A stretch of DNA of 64,000 nucleotides from Desulfovibrio inopinatus DSM 10711 (GTDB lineage Bacteria; Desulfobacterota; Desulfovibrionia; Desulfovibrionales; Desulfovibrionaceae), in NCBI RefSeq assembly GCF_000429305.1, contig NZ_KE386880.1, forward strand, positions 37,215-101,214. Direction: 5' to 3'. Position 1 is the first letter of the stretch. Every line of letters starts with the position of its first letter. A model generated the notes under the pieces. The model made no database searches. It had not been told where the DNA came from and saw nothing but the letters and a program-made list of their open reading frames with translations. Below are positions 26,121-35,619 of this stretch, one piece after another. The position numbers and the translations under genes are program-made.

Positions 26121-27641
26121 CTATTTTTTCTCTTGGGCCATACCGCGTTCGATCCAGTCGGACATTTCACGCAGGCGCATATTGAGTTCATAACGGCCGC
26201 CGGCAAAAACACCGTAGTCACCACCAAAACTCATGGCCGATGCAAAGCGAATTTTGTTCGAATGGATAAGCCAGATCGTGCTCCAGACATTTTCGACATA
26301 GTTATCGAACAACCCGGTTCCGGTTTTCATATCGGTCGGTTCGGCAGCCAAATTGTTATTCCAGGCCATCATGAGCAAATCGGTCGCTGTTTTCGTTGCT
26401 GCGTTGGTTGTTGCAATCGTATTATCAAACCGTGGCCAGAAGCCGTTGATCCAGGATGTATCATGGCATCCTTTGCATACGGCGGTCATTTCCTTCTGTC
26501 TTGCGGCTTGCTCAGCTGTGTCGATCAAGAACGATGATGCGGGTTCTCCGGTCAGCGTGACGGGAAAGGGCACATCGTTGGCATTTCTAATGATGCTTGT
26601 GTCGGGCGATTTAGGTTGAGGATGAGCATACGGCAACCCAAAGATGCGCCAAGGCAGGCGAGGAGACATTGCATGCGTCCGTTCGGTCAATACGGTCCCG
26701 TCAGGCATGCTTAAAAGACTGACGTGGCAGGCAGCGCATGTCGGAGTGGTAAAATCCGTCCCCACGGTCCATGGGACGGCGTTATAATTCCATGAGCTTC
26801 CTGATGAGGAGAATATTTTCCCGTGGCGACTCACTCCATACACTTTATACGCCGGAACATCAGGGCCATCGTGGCATTGCTTACAGGTATAAGGTTTGCG
26901 GGCCGTGGCCATGGAAAAGGCATGACGAGAATGGCACGCTGAACAGGAGCCAAGGCTACCATCCAAATTGACACGCCCAACACCGACATTGGGCCACCCC
27001 TGGATGACAGGGAATTCCATTTCTCCGAAATCCGTATCCCGTGTTGTCGTACTGGTCACAGCAAGCTTGGTGCCGTGGCAGGAATAGCATGATTCGTTTT
27101 CTGTCTTGAGGTTGGGAGCTTTCAGGCTGAGTTCTCCCCCGTGTGCGGCCACAAGTGTCCCGTTCATAGAATCCATAAGCGTTTTGTACAGCGCGTTATC
27201 GGCCATATTTCCATACGCATGGGACATGAGGTTATCTTTATACTGGGTGGCTTCTTCGCTATGGCACACCGCACAGTCGTCAGGACTGACGGCTATATGA
27301 ATGGTGTAGCCGTTGTGCTCAAAGCTGTCTTTATGAGCGTCGCCACGAACCATGTGACATTCCGCGCAGCCGATAGGCACATTACGTAGATTTTCGGGAA
27401 TATCGGTGCTGGAGACTTTACGGCTGGTTTTTTCGACCTTCAGCGCTTCCGCAACTGTCGTTTTGGCGTGACGACTCTGTTTCCAGTCCTCTACAATACC
27501 TGGATGCACAGTCTCGTGGCAAGAGAGACAGGTTGAAGTGTCATCACTCACTTCGGGCTCCTCGGCCTGGGACGGAAGCGGCACTGCAAAACAGACCGTG
27601 GTAGCGAGACATGAGAGGACGAAGAGTCGAAACGCCGTCAT
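26121..27641 (-). CDS. Periplasmic octaheme cytochrome c, hydroxylamine-oxidoreductase (HAO) family
   Basis: 506 aa with a Sec signal peptide (residues 1-26, cleavage near SQAEE) and AAGGAG before the start. Eight CxxCH haem motifs are at residues 38, 92, 123, 185, 233, 253, 302 and 389. Length, spacing and the C-terminal FGGDYGVFAGGRYELNMR resemble the HAO-like octaheme group. In non-nitrifiers these enzymes usually reduce hydroxylamine or nitrite; whether the tyrosine that crosslinks the P460 haem is present cannot be settled by eye. No quinol-oxidising partner gene is adjacent, so electrons probably come from the soluble cytochrome c pool. Confidence 0.85.
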   Translation of the reverse strand: MTAFRLFVLSCLATTVCFAVPLPSQAEEPEVSDDTSTCLSCHETVHPGIVEDWKQSRHAKTTVAEALKVEKTSRKVSSTDIPENLRNVPIGCAECHMVRGDAHKDSFEHNGYTIHIAVSPDDCAVCHSEEATQYKDNLMSHAYGNMADNALYKTLMDSMNGTLVAAHGGELSLKAPNLKTENESCYSCHGTKLAVTSTTTRDTDFGEMEFPVIQGWPNVGVGRVNLDGSLGSCSACHSRHAFSMATARKPYTCKQCHDGPDVPAYKVYGVSRHGKIFSSSGSSWNYNAVPWTVGTDFTTPTCAACHVSLLSMPDGTVLTERTHAMSPRLPWRIFGLPYAHPQPKSPDTSIIRNANDVPFPVTLTGEPASSFLIDTAEQAARQKEMTAVCKGCHDTSWINGFWPRFDNTIATTNAATKTATDLLMMAWNNNLAAEPTDMKTGTGLFDNYVENVWSTIWLIHSNKIRFASAMSFGGDYGVFAGGRYELNMRLREMSDWIERGMAQEKK

Positions 27642-27677
27642 AGCGATATCTCCTTAAACGTTGAAAGTGGAAGGCGG

Positions 27678-27977
27678 TTATTTAATTTTTGTTTCAACCG
27701 AACGAATTTTTTGTTCTAAGCGACTGCTATCGCCAGTACGGGAGTCAACTTTCAGGTTGATGTATACCCGGTCGCTTTCTTGACGCATCGTATCATGGCA
27801 TTCTTTGACGATATCCAGAAGTGTGCCGAGGTCACCTTCCATGATGGTTCCCATAGGCGTAAATTGGTAAGTGACACCGGAATTTTTTACGATTGCCACG
27901 GCTTTCGCCACATGGGACGAGAGGTTGATGCCTTTATCAATGGGAAAAATGGAAAATTCTACAATAGCGCTCATCAT
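27678..27977 (-). CDS. MTH1187-family thiamine-binding protein
   Basis: 99 aa. The ferredoxin-like fold is indicated by MSAIVEFSIFPIDKG, YQFTPMGTIMEGDLGTLLDIV and the C-terminal DRVYINLKVDSR. Structures of relatives bind thiamine or a related ligand, but a cellular role is not established. Two ATGs are adjacent (27977 and 27974), with AAGGAT upstream. It lies 36 bases upstream of the octaheme cytochrome gene on the same strand and could share its transcript. Confidence 0.85.
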   Translation of the reverse strand: MMSAIVEFSIFPIDKGINLSSHVAKAVAIVKNSGVTYQFTPMGTIMEGDLGTLLDIVKECHDTMRQESDRVYINLKVDSRTGDSSRLEQKIRSVETKIK

Positions 27978-28013
27978 CGTATCCTTGGTTGAAAGTGTGG
28001 GAGAGGCATCGCT

Positions 28014-28973
28014 TTACTGTATAATAACATTTTGAGGCATGAGAATGTTGACGCCTTTGATGGTTTTGCTGTTAATGAAGGGGCGTAAATAGGTTTCGAG
28101 TGGCTCTTCCGTCACCTGACGGGTTTTTCCAGCCTTGGCATGACGAAAGAGGAGTGTCCCGTTGGGTGTTCGGATTGCAAATCCTTGGTGAGAAACATTG
28201 ATGTTGGTGCCAATGGATTTGGCCAGATTCCAGTTTGGCCGAACGATATTGATAATAGAGCCAGACGGAATAGCATCAAAAATGGTGCTATTGGGTTTGG
28301 AGTTCATAAACAGAACATCAAGCCCGATATACGGAAGCGATGCACGTCCTGGTTTGAAGTTTTTTCCTTCGACATGCAGAGCGTTAAGCAGCGAAGCCTG
28401 TGCTGTCGATGTCGTGGGAGCGGGGCTCAAACGCGACGTGGGGAGTTTACGGTACCAGGTGTTTTTATCGATAATAGCCGCGGCCTTGTTAACGCCGTAT
28501 TTCCCTGCGACGTTTGCGGTAATATCTTTGACAAAGCCTTGGCGTACGTTCTCAGGCACCCAATCCATGCTGATAAAGTGATTGCGTGAAACAAAGGCCA
28601 CTTTACCGTTTTTATATCGCATGCGGATGATGAGTCTCTTGAAATCTTTAAAGTTCCGTGCCATGGCCAAAGCGCAAACGGTTTCGATATAGGTGGTGCA
28701 ATCAAAGCCGTCGAAGCGAAAGACAGGGTCTTTGTCGTATTTCCCTGTACTTCCTTCTCCAAAGAAGTCGGCTTTGTACGGCGCCCCCAGGAATGCGGCG
28801 CTCATTCTATCAATGCGTACAGGCATGGGATCGTTGGCATTTTGCGCGATGAGGGCGTTAATACTCTGCATAGTGGCTGCTCCGGCCAACGGTTTGGTCG
28901 GGGTGATCATAGCAGCCTGGACGGTTCCTGCGTTTAGCGTCAGCATTGCGAGGATGATAAATACGCGAATCAT
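28014..28973 (-). CDS. DUF1460 protein, NlpC/P60-like amidase fold, secreted
   Basis: 319 aa with a signal peptide (residues 1-20, ending VQAA) and AAGGA upstream. The putative catalytic cysteine is in FRFDGFDCTTYIETVCALA; the later SHQGFAIRTPNG supplies the histidine region, as expected for DUF1460, a family related to N-acetylmuramoyl-L-alanine amidase and cell-wall peptidases. It probably cuts peptidoglycan stem peptides in the periplasm. The gene precedes the MTH1187 gene by 36 bases on the same strand, and its start faces hemW. Confidence 0.82.
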   Translation of the reverse strand: MIRVFIILAMLTLNAGTVQAAMITPTKPLAGAATMQSINALIAQNANDPMPVRIDRMSAAFLGAPYKADFFGEGSTGKYDKDPVFRFDGFDCTTYIETVCALAMARNFKDFKRLIIRMRYKNGKVAFVSRNHFISMDWVPENVRQGFVKDITANVAGKYGVNKAAAIIDKNTWYRKLPTSRLSPAPTTSTAQASLLNALHVEGKNFKPGRASLPYIGLDVLFMNSKPNSTIFDAIPSGSIINIVRPNWNLAKSIGTNINVSHQGFAIRTPNGTLLFRHAKAGKTRQVTEEPLETYLRPFINSKTIKGVNILMPQNVIIQ

Positions 28974-29141
28974 GGGGTATCCTTCAAATCAAGACATTGG
29001 TCTGTGTAGTCGGAGTTGGCTCGGCGGCCAAAGCCGTGATAGTATTCTTGAACATATGATAAAGGAAAATAAACGGCGTACGCCTCATTTTGATTTCAAA
29101 AAAAATACTTTCTGGCAAGCCGTTTTGGACGATAAACATTC

Positions 29142-30392
29142 ATGACTCTCTCATCACCTCATTCTCTCATAAAAGACAAAGAAGGCAACGTAGTTCCTCC
29201 GCTGATGCTGTACGTGCATGTGCCGTTTTGCCGAAAAAAATGCCGGTATTGCGCGTTTTATTCCAAAGTGTTCGATATGAATGACTTGGAAATATATCTC
29301 CAGGCACTGTCTCGGGAGATGGCATTTTGGAAAAAACTGTATGGGAAGCGTCCCATCTCGAGCGTATTTATTGGTGGAGGGACGCCGAGTTTGTTGCCGG
29401 AGTGGGCTCTTCCTCGACTCATTCCGGAATTGCGTCGTCATTTTCTTATTCAAAAAAATGCAGAATTTACATTCGAATGTAATCCCGATTCCAGTCTTGA
29501 TGTCGGGTACTTGCGGAATTTACGTTCCCTCGGAGTCAATCGGTTAAGCATTGGTGTCCAAACGCTCAACAATGAACGTTTACGTCTCTTAGGACGACCG
29601 CATGATGGACAAACAGCCCTTGCGGCGGTTTCGGCAGCGCGTCGCGCGGAATTTCGAAATATCAGTCTTGATCTGATGTGGGGAATTCCAGGACAGCGCC
29701 TGCGGTTATGGTTGGAAGAACTCAAGAATGTGTTGGAGCTCGCTCCTGAACATCTCTCGTGTTATGGCTTGACCTTGGAGCCGGAGACACCCCTTGCCGA
29801 GGATGTTCAGTCCGGCAAACTCACCCTTCCTGACGAAGACGAGCAGGCAAAAATGTTCCTGTATGGGGCTCGCTTGCTCGAAGAACGAGGTTATCTTCAG
29901 TACGAAATATCCAACTTTGCCAAAATTGGTTTTCAATGCCGGCATAACCTCGGATATTGGCAAGGAAAAGATTATCTCGGGCTTGGACCATCCGCTGTTT
30001 CAACTATTGATGGCAAAAGATTTGAACATCCAGCCGATCTCCGCGCATACGCCAAAGCAGCATTGGCCGGTACCCTTGGCGAACACGCTGTTTCCTTGAC
30101 GATGGAAGACCGCATTCGGGAAATGATCATGCTCTCGCTTCGAACGTCCTCCGGGCTTGATCTCAAACGGTTCCGCAAAGAAACCGGCCGTGATTTTTTT
30201 GCCGAGCATAAAGCTTTGCTGACAGCGTTACGTCAAAATGACCTTATCCGCCTTCATCCTGGACGTGTCTGTTTGACACGCAATGGGATGATCGTCAGCA
30301 ATGTTATCCTTGAACGTTTGATGTACCCTCAAAAGGACTCCCTGTCTGACGCCGCTCCGACCACGCCACAGAAGATGGAACCCTCGGATTAA
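29142..30392 (+). CDS. hemW: Radical SAM heme chaperone HemW
   Basis: 416 aa. The iron-sulfur cluster cysteines are Cys30, Cys34 and Cys37 (PFCRKKCRYCAFY), followed by the SAM-contacting IGGGTPSLLP and LSIGVQTLNNERLRLLGR. HNLGYWQGKDYLGLGPSAVS identifies HemW rather than coproporphyrinogen dehydrogenase HemN, which has an extra N-terminal cysteine arrangement. HemW delivers haem to membrane respiratory proteins. The C-terminus carries a short unlike tail after LERLMYP. It overlaps the convergent coiled-coil gene by four bases. Confidence 0.9.
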   Translation: MTLSSPHSLIKDKEGNVVPPLMLYVHVPFCRKKCRYCAFYSKVFDMNDLEIYLQALSREMAFWKKLYGKRPISSVFIGGGTPSLLPEWALPRLIPELRRHFLIQKNAEFTFECNPDSSLDVGYLRNLRSLGVNRLSIGVQTLNNERLRLLGRPHDGQTALAAVSAARRAEFRNISLDLMWGIPGQRLRLWLEELKNVLELAPEHLSCYGLTLEPETPLAEDVQSGKLTLPDEDEQAKMFLYGARLLEERGYLQYEISNFAKIGFQCRHNLGYWQGKDYLGLGPSAVSTIDGKRFEHPADLRAYAKAALAGTLGEHAVSLTMEDRIREMIMLSLRTSSGLDLKRFRKETGRDFFAEHKALLTALRQNDLIRLHPGRVCLTRNGMIVSNVILERLMYPQKDSLSDAAPTTPQKMEPSD

Positions 30393-30673
30393 AAACGTTC
30401 AAAAGCTTTGGTGACGGCTTTTTTCATGTCGTCATAGGCTTTATCAAATCCCTCTTTGAGTTCTCCCCAGGCTCCTCCACTGGCTTTTTGGAGCAAGGTG
30501 AGACTATAGCGCGCAGCATCGTATTTTTCTGTCAGTCGTTCCAGATCCCCTGCATATTTTTCCAGGTAGTCACCTTCTTTTTGAGAAACGGATTGCTTGG
30601 CGCCATCGATTTTTTGTTTCCAATCTTTGAGCTTTTCTTCCATTTGCACGCCGAATTTTTGCTTCTCCTCCAT
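30389..30673 (-). CDS. Small coiled-coil protein, function unknown
   Basis: 94 aa from the ATG at 30673 with AGGAGG just upstream; the frame extends further but without a ribosome binding site. The protein is almost wholly helical and charged (MEEKLKDWKQKIDGAKQ; DYLEKYAGDLERLTEKYDAA), with no signal peptide or cysteine. It looks like the small coiled-coil proteins annotated as stress-related in other Desulfovibrio genomes, but no function can be given. Confidence 0.72.
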   Translation of the reverse strand: MEEKQKFGVQMEEKLKDWKQKIDGAKQSVSQKEGDYLEKYAGDLERLTEKYDAARYSLTLLQKASGGAWGELKEGFDKAYDDMKKAVTKAFERF

Positions 30674-30909
30674 ACGAACCTCCTCATAGTGGTCATATAA
30701 CGTATGATGACAATACAGAATCTTTCCTTTCATGGTCAAGGAGGTCTCTTAAAAAACGATCTTGACGGAAGGGATCAGTGTATACGAAAAGCAATTCAAA
30801 GGGCTGTGGCAAGCTCAGACGAAAGGCATACATCTTGCTTGGGTGTAGCAGTGATCATGGCAGCGTCAAAAAAAAGACAATGCCAAATCTCGCGAGAGGG
30901 GGAGTGATT

Positions 30910-31488
30910 ATGATGAAAGGAAAACGCCGTGTGCTTATCACTTGGTTCGCAGCGGTATGCATCGTCTTGACTAGCATTGTGGCGAATGCTGGTTCTTATA
31001 CGGCAGGGTCCGTCTACGTCGAAGGCAAGGGCGGCGTGTACGGTTCGACGAATCCCAATATTGATATCGCGTACTCGTACGGTGCTGAACTTGGCTACTT
31101 TTTAGCCGATGATTTTGCCGTGGGTGTCGAGCTCATGGGATATTATTTTGAGCAGCAAAAACGTATCCCCACCGTGTTCGGGACAGATGTTCGTTTCTCA
31201 CCCGTCAGCGCTTTGGGGCCGGCTTTGACCGGACGGTGGTATTTTGCCCATTCTGATGCCGGAGCGGTCTATATCGGTGCTGGGCTCGGTGGTCTCTTTG
31301 GCGACGGCAAAGTCCCGTACAACGGCTACTATACGAGCTTAACCGAACATGCTGAACTCGGCTTCTCCGTAAACATGACAGAAGGTCTCGATCTGAAAGG
31401 AGCAGGCCGCTACATGCACGTCGGCGAATTCGATGGAACGGGAGCTGATTTGTTCGGTGGAAATTTGGGCTTGAATTACTCATTCTAG
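30910..31488 (+). CDS. Outer-membrane beta-barrel protein
   Basis: 192 aa from the ATG at 30910 (GAGGGGGAG upstream; another ATG at 30913). A signal peptide covers residues ~1-27 and ends at VANAG. The rest alternates aromatic and polar residues as in an eight-strand barrel: AYSYGAELGYFLADDFAVGVELMG, GPALTGRWYFAHS, HAELGFSVNMTEGLDLKGAGRYMHVG. The C-terminal residue is Phe (LNYSF), the recognition signal of the BAM complex. OmpW/OmpA-barrel-like by shape; no ligand can be named. Confidence 0.82.
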   Translation: MMKGKRRVLITWFAAVCIVLTSIVANAGSYTAGSVYVEGKGGVYGSTNPNIDIAYSYGAELGYFLADDFAVGVELMGYYFEQQKRIPTVFGTDVRFSPVSALGPALTGRWYFAHSDAGAVYIGAGLGGLFGDGKVPYNGYYTSLTEHAELGFSVNMTEGLDLKGAGRYMHVGEFDGTGADLFGGNLGLNYSF

Positions 31489-31557
31489 ACGGGGAGTGGC
31501 ATACACTCGGAAAGCACTTCGTCCTATGATTGTATTTTTGCCGTGCAACACGGCAGT

Positions 31558-31594
31558 ATGGCGCCGATACGCATCTCGTATCGGCGCCATTGTT
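31558..31594. terminator. Bidirectional terminator between barrel gene and mutM
   Basis: A perfect 14-bp stem (31558-31571 with 31577-31590, 5-base loop), followed by TGTTTT on the plus strand. It separates two convergent genes. Confidence 0.85.
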
Positions 31595-31605
31595 TTACGC
31601 CGGTA

Positions 31606-32460
31606 TTACCTCTTTTTCTGGCAGTGTGGACAATGGGTCGAAGTGCGCCCAGCGAGCTTATAAGCATCAAGCGGATGGGCGCAACGCGGGCAGGGTTGAC
31701 CTTTTTTTCCATATACGGCGAATTCGTTTTGAAATCCTCCATCAAGTCCTTCAGCTGTGCGATAGTCTCGAATGGTGCTGCCACCGGCTGCGATCGCACG
31801 GCGAAGCACATCCTGGATGGAAGAATAGAGTTTTTTCCGATCAGACGCTGTTAAATGTGATGTTTTCGACTCGGGATGAATGCCGGCTCCAAAGAGTGCT
31901 TCATCGGCGTAGATGTTGCCGATACCGACGACAACCGCCTGGTTGAGTAAAACTGGCTTGATTGGTCCCGTTCGACGATACAGACGCGATTCAAACTCTT
32001 CAAATGTCATCTCAAGTGGTTCCGGGCCGAGTCGGGCATAGAACGGTTCCTGTTCTAAATCGGTCCTCGAATAGGCTCCACACCAGCCGAATTTTCGTAC
32101 ATCCTGGAAATAGAGCGCATTGCCGTCATCCATAGGAAGAACAAGCCGGGTGTGAGGTGTTATCGCCGACGCGGCGCCGGTTTCATCCGGGCTTGTCGTG
32201 ATGAACAGCCGGCCCGTCATCTTGAGATGGACAATAACAACGGCCTCTTCCCGGTCTTTGTCAGGAGCGAGGTGAAGTCGCACGATCTTGGCGCGACGAC
32301 TTGTTCCGGATATTTCACGGTTTAAGACAAGCTGTTTGAAAACAGCAAGCGGTTGTTTGAGAACACCCGACCATAAGGGGAGAGCATCAATAAAATGTCG
32401 CCCGGTAAGACCTGGGGCGAGACCGCGGGAAATCGTTTCCACTTCAGGAAGTTCTGGCAT
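31606..32460 (-). CDS. mutM: Formamidopyrimidine-DNA glycosylase MutM (Fpg)
   Basis: 284 aa. The catalytic N-terminus PELPEVETISRGL with Pro2 and Glu3 is intact. GIGNIYADEALFGAGIHP is the helix-two-turn-helix, and a zinc finger at the C-terminus reads CPRCAHPLDAYKLAGRTSTHCPHC. The enzyme removes 8-oxoguanine and other oxidised purines and cuts the abasic site. No clear ribosome binding site precedes the ATG. It is divergent from the sensor kinase gene. Confidence 0.95.
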   Translation of the reverse strand: MPELPEVETISRGLAPGLTGRHFIDALPLWSGVLKQPLAVFKQLVLNREISGTSRRAKIVRLHLAPDKDREEAVVIVHLKMTGRLFITTSPDETGAASAITPHTRLVLPMDDGNALYFQDVRKFGWCGAYSRTDLEQEPFYARLGPEPLEMTFEEFESRLYRRTGPIKPVLLNQAVVVGIGNIYADEALFGAGIHPESKTSHLTASDRKKLYSSIQDVLRRAIAAGGSTIRDYRTAEGLDGGFQNEFAVYGKKGQPCPRCAHPLDAYKLAGRTSTHCPHCQKKR

Positions 32461-32856
32461 GATATACTTGGGGTATGAGTTTCTACGATGTTGGTTAATA
32501 CAATTGTTGGTAATGAACCAATGTATTTATTGTTAACTTCACCGGTTACTGTGGGACAACCGTTTACGATGTCATTCCATCTTGCAGAGAGATTGATTTA
32601 TAATGAGTATCTCTGATATATTCCAATTTCTTTTGTTTCATTGTTTGTTGATCTCGTTGTGTTCTCTGGTGGAAGATGTATAGCTTTATTTTTTTAAACA
32701 GCCAGGATATCAACGAAACGTGCTTTCAGAGTTGAGAAAATTTTTTATAAACAGAGTTTATTTTATTCACGAAAAAAGTTGCTTCAACAGGTTGGCGGTG
32801 ATAGAAAAACAATTCATGATTCTCATGTACAATAATCATTCTTTAGAGGATGAATA
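32461..32856. other. AT-rich intergenic region between mutM and the hybrid kinase
   Basis: Nearly 400 bases with no supported gene or RNA. It is clearly richer in A and T than the genes to its left and must hold the divergent promoters of mutM and the sensor kinase, but no convincing -35/-10 pair could be assigned. Confidence 0.5.
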
Positions 32857-34692
32857 GTGAACCATACCAAAACATATGAAGAACCGTATCCTGGCAATGT
32901 TCTCGTTCCGAGCACGATGCTGGATCGTTGGCAGTCAATAGTTGACCTTCTTGCAGAATTCTGCAAAGTCCCCGCCGCGTTGATCATGCGAGTGGGAAAG
33001 GGATTGATCAGGGTTTTTCGGACAAGCGCTTCTCAAGGAAACCCTTACCCTCTCGGCGCAACGGAGCATTACTTCTACAAATGTGGATTATATTGCGAGC
33101 ATGTCATACGAACAAATAAGAAGTTGCTTGTTCCCAATGCATTGGATGATTCAGACTGGAAAGATAATCCTGACGTTCCCTTGAATATGATCTCGTACCT
33201 TGGCTTTCCTATTTTGTTCCCTGATTTAACTCCGTTTGGAACAATTTGTGTCCTGGACAATAAACCCAATATATATTCTTCCTCTGTTGAGGCGTTGATG
33301 CTCCAGTTTCGGGACATCATCGAATTCCAGCTTGCACAGTTATGTCAATGTATAGAACTCCAAACAGAGTTGGAATCGTACCGGATAAACGACCACTTCA
33401 AAAAAAAGTTCTCGGAAGAATCGCCCACGAATCCCCAAGACAAGTTACTGGAGCTTACCAAATCTCTGGTCCGCGCTAACCAGCAGTTGAAAACCGAGAT
33501 AGACATGCGCATTCAGGTTGAAAGGGAATTGAAGCGCGCTCAACAGGAAGCGGTTGCTGCCAGTCAAGCGAAGAGCGAATTTCTGGCCAACATGAGCCAC
33601 GAGATTCGAACCCCTCTCAATGGCATCATGGGGATGCTCCGATTATTGCAGGACTCGGATCTTAATGAAGATCAAAAATTATATACATTTTACAGCGTTC
33701 AATCAACACGCCGATTGACCAATTTGCTTTCAGATATCTTGGATTTATCTCGTGTAGAGGCGGGAAAACTAAGCCTCCGATCATCGCCTATTCATGTAAA
33801 GGAATGCCTCACGGCTGTGGTAACGATGTTCAAGCCTGCCGTCATAGAGAAGAATATGGAAATCACCCTTCATGTAAGCCCGGATATTCCAGACACTCTG
33901 ATGGGCGATCCCACCAGAGTACAACAAATCTTAAGCAATCTCATTGGCAATGCTGTAAAATTTACGGACAAAGGATCCATTGAGATTGAAGCTCACCCCT
34001 TACCCATCCGAAAAGGAGGCGAGCTGCGGATTTTGTTTTCGATCTCCGATAGTGGCATCGGAATTCCCGAGAACAAGATGGAGATCATCTTTAGCGCTTT
34101 TGAACAGCAGGATGTTGGCTATCAGCGAAAAAATCAGGGGGCAGGGCTTGGACTGGCAATCTGCAAAAAACTGGTGGAATTGATGGGCGGAACCATGGCG
34201 GTGGAAAGTATTGAAGATAAAGGATCTGTATTTTATTGTTGTTTACCGTTTCAGACAACCGATGATTCTTTGCTCATTGCGCCGTCGGAGTGCATTACTC
34301 AAGAGAGCAAGGCGTCCATCCTGCTGGTTGAAGATGACGAATTGTCTCAACTTGTCGTGCAAAAGTATATCCAAGCCATGGGCCACAAGGTGAAGGTGGC
34401 CAACGACGGAAAGGAAGCGCTTGAAATCTTGTCGCACAGTACGTTTGACTTGGTTCTCATGGACATTCAGATGCCGAATCTCGATGGCATATCCGCCGTC
34501 CAGGCTATTCGCCGTGGCAAGGCGGGAAAGGATAACGTAGACATTCCCGTCGTCGCCCTGACAGCGTACGCCATGATAGGAGACAAGGAAAAATTTTTCG
34601 CATCCGGCTTCAATGGGTATTTAGCCAAGCCCATGACAAAGGAAGCGCTGGCGGACGTCGTGCATCAGTTTATTGAGGACACTTTGGGCTGA
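32857..34692 (+). CDS. Hybrid sensor histidine kinase: GAF, HisKA, HATPase, receiver
   Basis: 611 aa from a GTG at 32857 with AGAGGA six bases upstream. An N-terminal GAF domain (~20-160) carries [19 protein letters not shown], then a coiled coil leads to the HisKA box [20 protein letters not shown] (His248). ATPase boxes are [19 protein letters not shown] and [18 protein letters not shown]. The C-terminal receiver has Asp536 in LVLMDIQMP and Lys591 in YLAKPM. There is no membrane segment, so it senses a cytoplasmic signal; no cognate output regulator is next to it. It borders the IS-remnant patch. Confidence 0.92.
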   Translation: MNHTKTYEEPYPGNVLVPSTMLDRWQSIVDLLAEFCKVPAALIMRVGKGLIRVFRTSASQGNPYPLGATEHYFYKCGLYCEHVIRTNKKLLVPNALDDSDWKDNPDVPLNMISYLGFPILFPDLTPFGTICVLDNKPNIYSSSVEALMLQFRDIIEFQLAQLCQCIELQTELESYRINDHFKKKFSEESPTNPQDKLLELTKSLVRANQQLKTEIDMRIQVERELKRAQQEAVAASQAKSEFLANMSHEIRTPLNGIMGMLRLLQDSDLNEDQKLYTFYSVQSTRRLTNLLSDILDLSRVEAGKLSLRSSPIHVKECLTAVVTMFKPAVIEKNMEITLHVSPDIPDTLMGDPTRVQQILSNLIGNAVKFTDKGSIEIEAHPLPIRKGGELRILFSISDSGIGIPENKMEIIFSAFEQQDVGYQRKNQGAGLGLAICKKLVELMGGTMAVESIEDKGSVFYCCLPFQTTDDSLLIAPSECITQESKASILLVEDDELSQLVVQKYIQAMGHKVKVANDGKEALEILSHSTFDLVLMDIQMPNLDGISAVQAIRRGKAGKDNVDIPVVALTAYAMIGDKEKFFASGFNGYLAKPMTKEALADVVHQFIEDTLG

Positions 34693-34737
34693 AGGTAATC
34701 CTTCCATTTTTAGCAGCTTTCAGAAGTCTCATTACCG

Positions 34738-34943
34738 GACAGAATATCAAGCTCGTTATTCCGCCCAAAAAGAATCGTCTCACCGCGGAAATACGACAAG
34801 CACATTTACAAAGAACGACATCTCGTAGAGTGCTTTTTTGCAAGCTCAAAGAGTTCAGACGGATTGATACCCGTTACGAGAAATTGGATATTACTCTCTT
34901 GGCAATAGTCATTATCGTTTCATCTTTCATCTGGTTGCGGTAA
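34738..34943 (+). pseudogene. IS5-family transposase remnant, C-terminal part
   Basis: Translation of this stretch gives the end of an IS5-type transposase: IKLVIPPKKNR in one frame, YDKHIYKERHLVECFF in a second, and CKLKEFRRIDTRYEKLD with a closing SSFIWLR-stop in the first again. Two frameshifts are therefore needed, one near 34787 and one in the T run near 34833, and everything before the VIPPKKNR motif is gone. The stop is one base from a terminal repeat (34944-34958). It lies 45 bases after the hybrid kinase stop. Confidence 0.8.
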
Positions 34944-34958
34944 TTTAGAAACACGCCC
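34944..34958 (+). repeat. Right terminal repeat of the C-terminal IS5 remnant
   Basis: TTTAGAAACACGCCC, matching 14 of 15 bases with TTTAGAAACACGTCC at 37375-37389, which lies at the 5' side of the second, N-terminal IS remnant on the opposite strand. Both are thus ends of the same IS type. Confidence 0.75.
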
Positions 34959-34975
34959 AAGTGAAAACCAAAATT

Positions 34976-35608
34976 CTATTCGGGTACCGTTCGAGCTTCC
35001 CAGCGTTCCATGCACTTTCTGAAAATATGGGGATAGACGACGAAATGGCGGAATGGTCGGATACAGCTCATGTAAAACGCGCTGAAAGCGGTCCTATACT
35101 TGATGTACACCGCAAGGCGGACCTTCCACTTCCCTTCTCCCGAGGGAGACCAAGCATAATGCATTAATGCATGCTCGGTGGAATTGGAGAGTTCATGGAG
35201 CGTTTCGTCCGCGAAGGTATACACTGGCCTGAAGTTCATATAGTCTCGCGTTGAGATGTCCATCGCGCGTTCCGGAGTGTCTTTTTCAAGATCGCTTTCC
35301 TGCAAACGATCCCGAAGACTCTTTTCCCGACAGCCTGGAATAGGGAGATTATTCAAGTTATTATCGATGCGAAATAAAGCTCCGAAAACCTTTCGCACTC
35401 TGAAGAGCATTCCAGTTAAGGAGACATCATAAATGCTCTTCATCATAGGTTCAATGGCGGATTTCTGGAATAAATGTAAATCGACCCCGTCCTTTGCGCT
35501 GAATTCATAGGGGAACTCCCAGGTATCCTCAAGGAGGAAATCGGAAGCCAAAGAACGAACCCTCCAGTTGAATTTGGTATGCGTAGAAGCCGCAGTAATA
35601 AAATTCAT
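34976..35608 (-). CDS. DUF2867-like protein
   Basis: 210 aa from the ATG at 35608, preceded by AAAGGA. The C-terminal stretch KYRTAFSAFYMSCIRPFRHFVV matches the DUF2867 ending, where a conserved IxPFHR-like motif closes the domain; the rest is less clear. DUF2867 is often fused to NAD-dependent epimerase-like domains but here stands alone. The frame continues upstream to 35695 and beyond into a decayed flavodoxin-like start, so the gene may itself be a relic. The stop is 18 bases from an IS terminal repeat. Confidence 0.6.
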   Translation of the reverse strand: MNFITAASTHTKFNWRVRSLASDFLLEDTWEFPYEFSAKDGVDLHLFQKSAIEPMMKSIYDVSLTGMLFRVRKVFGALFRIDNNLNNLPIPGCREKSLRDRLQESDLEKDTPERAMDISTRDYMNFRPVYTFADETLHELSNSTEHALMHYAWSPSGEGKWKVRLAVYIKYRTAFSAFYMSCIRPFRHFVVYPHIFRKCMERWEARTVPE

Positions 35609-35619
35609 AGCTATTCCTT

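Noticed and set aside
30389-30739. Longer form of the coiled-coil protein starting at 30739
   Set aside because: The AGGAGG directly before the ATG at 30673 decides for the shorter protein.
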